Assembly (NCBI GenBank): GCA_002404055.1
Contig: DHIZ01000386.1
Coordinates: 6,669-14,769, forward strand
Length of the DNA: 8,101 bases
Direction of reading: 5' to 3'
Source: Chloroflexi bacterium UBA4733
GTDB lineage: Bacteria; Chloroflexota; UBA4733
Shown: piece by piece, positions 5,244-8,101 of the stretch
How the letters are laid out: each line of letters opens with the position of its first letter
How positions within the stretch are numbered: position 1 is the first letter of the stretch
Translations under genes and position numbers: made by a program
Notes under the pieces: model-generated
Databases searched by the model: none
What the model was told of the DNA's origin: nothing
The model's input: only the letters and a program-made list of their open reading frames with translations

Positions 5244-6128
5244 TCAGGCGTTGACCAGCGCTACGGCGGCGAGGGCCAGGACGATGCCGGCGCCGGCGCG
5301 GCCGGCGATGCGTTCGTTCCAGGCGACGCGACCGACGAGGGTGACGACCAACAAGCCGCCGGCGGCCGTCACCGGGAAAGCGATGATGCCGGGTACCACT
5401 GCCAGGCCGCGCAGGAAGGCGGCGAGCTGGCCGATATTGCACAGGCCGGCGAATACGCCGAGCCCGACGGCCGGCCAGGCGATGCCAGCGGCGGCGTTGC
5501 GTTCCAGCCGGGGGCGCAAGGGCCAGGTCAAGACCGACAGGAGCGTCGCTGTGCCGTAGGCGGCCGCCAGATAGGCCGGACGTTGGGCCTCCAGGTGCAA
5601 CTCCGAAAAGGCTTTGGCCGCCAGCAGCCCGGCGCCGGAGAGGAGCAGCGTCGTCGCGATCAGCACCGCCGGCCGCCAGGAGCGCCAGGCAGCCGGCGCC
5701 CCACTGGTTGCCGCCGTGCCGAGCAGCGGCAGGGCCAGTGCGGTCAAGATCAGGCCCAACGCTTGCACGGGTGAGGGGAACTCGCTCCAGATAACGATGG
5801 AGGCAATCGTCGGAATGAAGACCGAGAGCCGCAGAAACGACGTCATGACGGCCACTCCCGTCATGCTCAGGAGCGCGTACATGAGCAGGAACGTCAACTG
5901 GTATTGGGCGCCGTTGACGATGCCAAACAGGATAGCGCCCGGCGATGCGGCGACGGGAGACCGCAGCAGGAGGGCGAGGGCAACGGCAGCCGCTACCGCA
6001 TAGTTGACAGCTCCGAAGAGCAGGTAATCGAGCTTCTGGTGCCGGGCCACCCGCACCGAGAGGGTGAAGGCGGCGTTGCCGATGATCTGCAGTACCAGGT
6101 ATCCCACACCGGGGAGCGTAGCACACAC
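5244..6128 (-). CDS. EamA/DMT-superfamily permease
   Basis: The 294-residue protein is almost entirely hydrophobic, with ten predicted transmembrane helices (roughly residues 8-27, 34-55, 63-84, 90-113, 121-139, 152-173, 185-204, 214-232, 242-265 and 275-293). These form two five-helix halves, the hallmark of the drug/metabolite transporter superfamily. The acidic residue in WNERI (270-274), between the ninth and tenth helices, corresponds to the conserved GE of EamA domains. Such permeases export or import small metabolites; the substrate cannot be read from the sequence. The start is GTG 6128, the first possible start after an in-frame TAG (6144-6146), with only a weak ribosome-binding site; GTG 6107 is an alternative. 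It is divergent from the sulfatase gene with 173 bp between them, so shared regulation is possible but unproved. Confidence 0.85.
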   Translation of the reverse strand: MCATLPGVGYLVLQIIGNAAFTLSVRVARHQKLDYLLFGAVNYAVAAAVALALLLRSPVAASPGAILFGIVNGAQYQLTFLLMYALLSMTGVAVMTSFLRLSVFIPTIASIVIWSEFPSPVQALGLILTALALPLLGTAATSGAPAAWRSWRPAVLIATTLLLSGAGLLAAKAFSELHLEAQRPAYLAAAYGTATLLSVLTWPLRPRLERNAAAGIAWPAVGLGVFAGLCNIGQLAAFLRGLAVVPGIIAFPVTAAGGLLVVTLVGRVAWNERIAGRAGAGIVLALAAVALVNA

Positions 6129-6301
6129 GCCCGTCTTGCAGCGCTAACGGGCGAGGATGTCCTGTCGTGAAGCGCGGAGCCTTGCCACCGCCAGCGCGCG
6201 TGTGTGAAGATATGCCCATTCGGGCTGGCTGATCCCGGATGGTGGCGGACCCGCCAGGATCAATTGGGCCTTTTGGCGCGTGGGAGGTGATCCAGAGAGT
6301 T
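6129..6301. promoter_or_regulatory. Divergent intergenic region between permease and sulfatase
   Basis: This 173-bp gap must carry the start signals of both divergent genes. I see only a marginal TTGCCA (6182-6187) with AGATAT (6208-6213) at a poor 20-bp spacing on the plus strand, so no promoter is claimed. GGAGGTGA (about 6285-6292) is the likely ribosome-binding site for the sulfatase ATG at 6302, with a somewhat long spacing of about 9-11 nt. Confidence 0.35.
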
Positions 6302-7825
6302 ATGAACGTCATCGTCATCCTCTGTGACACCTTGCGGCGGGACCACTGTGGCCCCTATCACCATGGCCGCCCGCTGAACGAATGCTGGAGCACAGAAGCG
6401 CCGCCGTGGGTCGTGCCGACGCCGAACATGGACCGTCTGGCCACGCGCGGCACTGTGTTTGACCAGGCCTATTGCGGCAGTCACCCCTGCATGCCGGCAC
6501 GGCGCGACCTCTACACCGGTCGCTACGACTTCCTGGAGCGCGGCTGGGCGCCCCTGGAAGAGGAGGACCTCGACTTGCCGCGCCAGGTCTCCGGACCGCC
6601 CAACCGTTCTTTGCGGCGGGTGGTCGATGAGGGCTACCGCATCAGTTACCTCGTCACCGACCACTTCCACCTCTGGGAACAAGGCTCCGGCAACTACCAC
6701 ATGGGCTACAGTGGTTTCGAGTTCATCCGCGGCGCCGAGTCCGACGCCTGGCATACCGATCCCCTGGACGGCTTTCCCTGCCCGCCGCGGGACCGCCTCG
6801 CCAAGAATGAACGGCATTGGCGCAACGTCCACCACATCCGTCGCAGCGAAGAGGACTGGTTCTGCGCCCAGATCTTCCGGCAGGCGTCGGACTGGCTGGA
6901 GCACAACCATCGCTATGACGACTTCTACCTGCACCTCGATTGCTTTGACCCGCACGAACCCTGGGACCCGCCGGCCGAACTGGTCGCCCAGTTCGATCCC
7001 GACGCCTACGACGTGGAGGGCTGGACGGCGGCCGCCCCGTATGCCAGGTGGCAGGGGGTGATGACCGAGGAGCAGTTTCGGAGCGCCCGCGCGCGATATG
7101 CCGCCAAGGTGGTGCTGGTGGACCGCTGGCTGGGCCGTTTGCTGGACACGATGGACCGCCTGGACCTCTGGCAGGACACGCTGGTCGTCTTCACGACCGA
7201 CCACGGCACCTACAACGGCGACCACGGACGGATGGGCAAGATGCAGACGCACCTGCACGACGCCAGCGCCCACATCCCGTTCATCATCGCGCACCCCACA
7301 CTCTCTCACGGCGAGCGCCGGCAGCAGCTGGTGCAACTGGTGGATATCTACCCAACGGTGCTGGCAGCGGTGGGCCGTCCTATCCCGCCGGACCGTCACG
7401 GCGTCAACCTGCTGCCGGCGCTGGCAGACCCGGCATCTCCTACGCGCCAGTACGCCCTCAGCGGCGTCTTCGGCAAGAGCGTCAGCCTCACCGATGGCCG
7501 TTGGGTGTTACACCAATCGCCGGTCCTTGAGAATCAGCCCCTCCACTGGCACAGCCCGTACCTTGCCAAGTTCAGCCACTACGACCTGGGCCCGTACCAG
7601 GATGGCTACCGGCTGGCGCAGACGCCGTCCTGGCCGGAGCCAACCTGGCTCAGCGACACGCTCGCCGATCCCAATGAGTTGCAGAACCTGACCAAGTCGC
7701 AGCCTGAGGTGCTGGGGCGAATGCAGCAGGCGCTGAGTACGAAGCTTGCAGAGGTAGGCGCACCGGCCGAGCAACGGACGCGGCTGGGGCTGGATGGCGT
7801 CAACTGGGCATCGCCACAGGTATGA
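6302..7825 (+). CDS. Sulfatase, formylglycine-dependent (alkaline phosphatase superfamily)
   Basis: The enzyme hydrolyses sulfate esters, or possibly phosphonate/phosphate monoesters, at a calcium site using formylglycine made from a cysteine. The 507-residue product has the expected landmarks. CDTLRRD near the start gives metal ligands D9 and D14. C63-M-P-A-R67 is the C-x-P-x-R signature that is converted to formylglycine. DPHEPW lies at 216-221. The second metal motif TTDHG has D300 and H301. K313 follows in GRMGK, with HLHDASAHIPFII (317-329), the usual active-site lysine/histidine region. The C-terminal DPNELQNL segment (456-463) is the typical substrate-lid motif. There is no signal peptide, so a cytoplasmic location is likely. 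The start at ATG 6302 rather than the in-frame ATG at 6239 gives the canonical MNVIVILCDT opening and follows GGAGGTGA. The substrate is unknown, and a separate formylglycine-generating enzyme would be needed from elsewhere in the genome. Confidence 0.95.
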   Translation: MNVIVILCDTLRRDHCGPYHHGRPLNECWSTEAPPWVVPTPNMDRLATRGTVFDQAYCGSHPCMPARRDLYTGRYDFLERGWAPLEEEDLDLPRQVSGPPNRSLRRVVDEGYRISYLVTDHFHLWEQGSGNYHMGYSGFEFIRGAESDAWHTDPLDGFPCPPRDRLAKNERHWRNVHHIRRSEEDWFCAQIFRQASDWLEHNHRYDDFYLHLDCFDPHEPWDPPAELVAQFDPDAYDVEGWTAAAPYARWQGVMTEEQFRSARARYAAKVVLVDRWLGRLLDTMDRLDLWQDTLVVFTTDHGTYNGDHGRMGKMQTHLHDASAHIPFIIAHPTLSHGERRQQLVQLVDIYPTVLAAVGRPIPPDRHGVNLLPALADPASPTRQYALSGVFGKSVSLTDGRWVLHQSPVLENQPLHWHSPYLAKFSHYDLGPYQDGYRLAQTPSWPEPTWLSDTLADPNELQNLTKSQPEVLGRMQQALSTKLAEVGAPAEQRTRLGLDGVNWASPQV

Positions 7826-7869
7826 CGGAAGATAGGACGGACCAAGTGAGCACTCTTGGGGTAAACGAG

Positions 7870-7900
7870 GTTGCCAGCATGGAGGTGACTGCTGGCGAAC
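7870..7900. other. Short hairpin downstream of the sulfatase gene
   Basis: GTTGCCAGCA (7870-7879) pairs with TGCTGGCGAAC (7890-7900) with one bulged base and a 10-nt loop. It lies 45 bp after the stop codon. There is no T-run after it, so it is at best a factor-dependent or processing site and not a clear intrinsic terminator. Confidence 0.4.
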
Positions 7901-7948
7901 GTTCAGGAGCGTGCGAATGGCACGTACACCCGCCACGGCCGCCCTGCG

Positions 7949-8101
7949 GGCGTCGGCGCGGGCGGGCTACGAAAACAAAGCACGCTGAAGCGCGCTGGGA
8001 ACTGTGGCGACCGTGGCCAGCCATCCGGCGTTGCTACCGCGAGCCATCCCCGTAGCGCCGTTTACGGTGCTTTGTAATCGTAGCCCGCCCGCGCCGACGC
8101 C
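7949..8101. repeat. Long imperfect inverted repeat running to the window edge
   Basis: The 24 bp at 7949-7972, beginning GGCGTCGGCGCGGGCGGGCT, are the exact reverse complement of 8078-8101. After a 2-bp mismatch the pairing resumes for 9 bp (7975-7983, ending CAAAGCAC, with 8067-8075) and then sporadically inward (for example GCGCT near 7997-8001 with its complement near 8053-8057). The right arm ends exactly at the window end, so the element may extend further. The sequence differs from the hairpin at 55-185, so it belongs to another repeat family. A 77-codon frame (7822-8055) that crosses it looks spurious. Confidence 0.8.

Noticed and set aside
5155..6330. 391-codon minus-strand open frame overlapping the permease in another frame
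   Set aside because: The Arg/Pro/Gly-rich translation has no membrane pattern. The permease frame has ten helices and the EamA features.
6260..7399. 379-codon minus-strand open frame
   Set aside because: Antisense shadow of the sulfatase, whose active-site motifs are all present on the plus strand.
7822..8055. 77-codon plus-strand frame overlapping the sulfatase stop by ATGA
   Set aside because: It runs into the inverted repeat and its translation is low-complexity with no family resemblance.

Overview
The window is G+C-rich DNA. Its gene content is a thioredoxin reductase, RHH/PIN and HicAB-type toxin-antitoxin genes of a kind common in Chloroflexota, a secreted protein, an EamA-type transporter and a sulfatase. 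No rRNA or other phylogenetic marker is present. Chloroflexota is my best guess from the feel of the protein sequences, and it is an inference only.

Layout. Positions 1-407 hold a perfect 52-bp inverted repeat (arms 55-106 and 134-185) and the leader of trxB (408-1409, +), an intact NADPH-dependent thioredoxin reductase. Positions 1410-4700 form an accessory stretch of decayed small genes. It contains an RHH (VapB-like) antitoxin cut by an in-frame TAG (1520-1783). Next is an open frame that joins the first part of a PIN toxin to the last part of a tyrosine recombinase (1752-1946). A gene-poor stretch follows, then a secreted two-module protein on the minus strand (2283-3272) with a readable sigma70-type promoter. 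A degenerate second copy of the opening palindrome lies at 3401-3644, followed by a possible 47-residue basic protein (3853-3996). A hicA-like frame with a defective start (4016-4243) and a hicB-like gene with an unrelated long tail (4259-4690) end the stretch. A small gene of unknown function (4713-5063, +) follows, preceded by two 12-bp palindromes and a TATAAT box.

The right part is ordinary and intact: a ten-helix EamA/DMT-family permease (5244-6128, -) transcribed divergently from a formylglycine-type sulfatase (6302-7825, +). The 173 bp between them should hold both promoters. The window ends inside another long imperfect inverted repeat (7949-8101), unrelated to the first family.

How it fits together. 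trxB, the permease and the sulfatase look like independent housekeeping or catabolic genes. The middle reads as a place where toxin-antitoxin modules and an integrase fragment landed and decayed, between copies of a palindromic dispersed repeat. I did not see a clearly complete novel system. The most unusual items are the palindrome family, the PIN-recombinase chimera, and the consistent damage to both toxin-antitoxin pairs.
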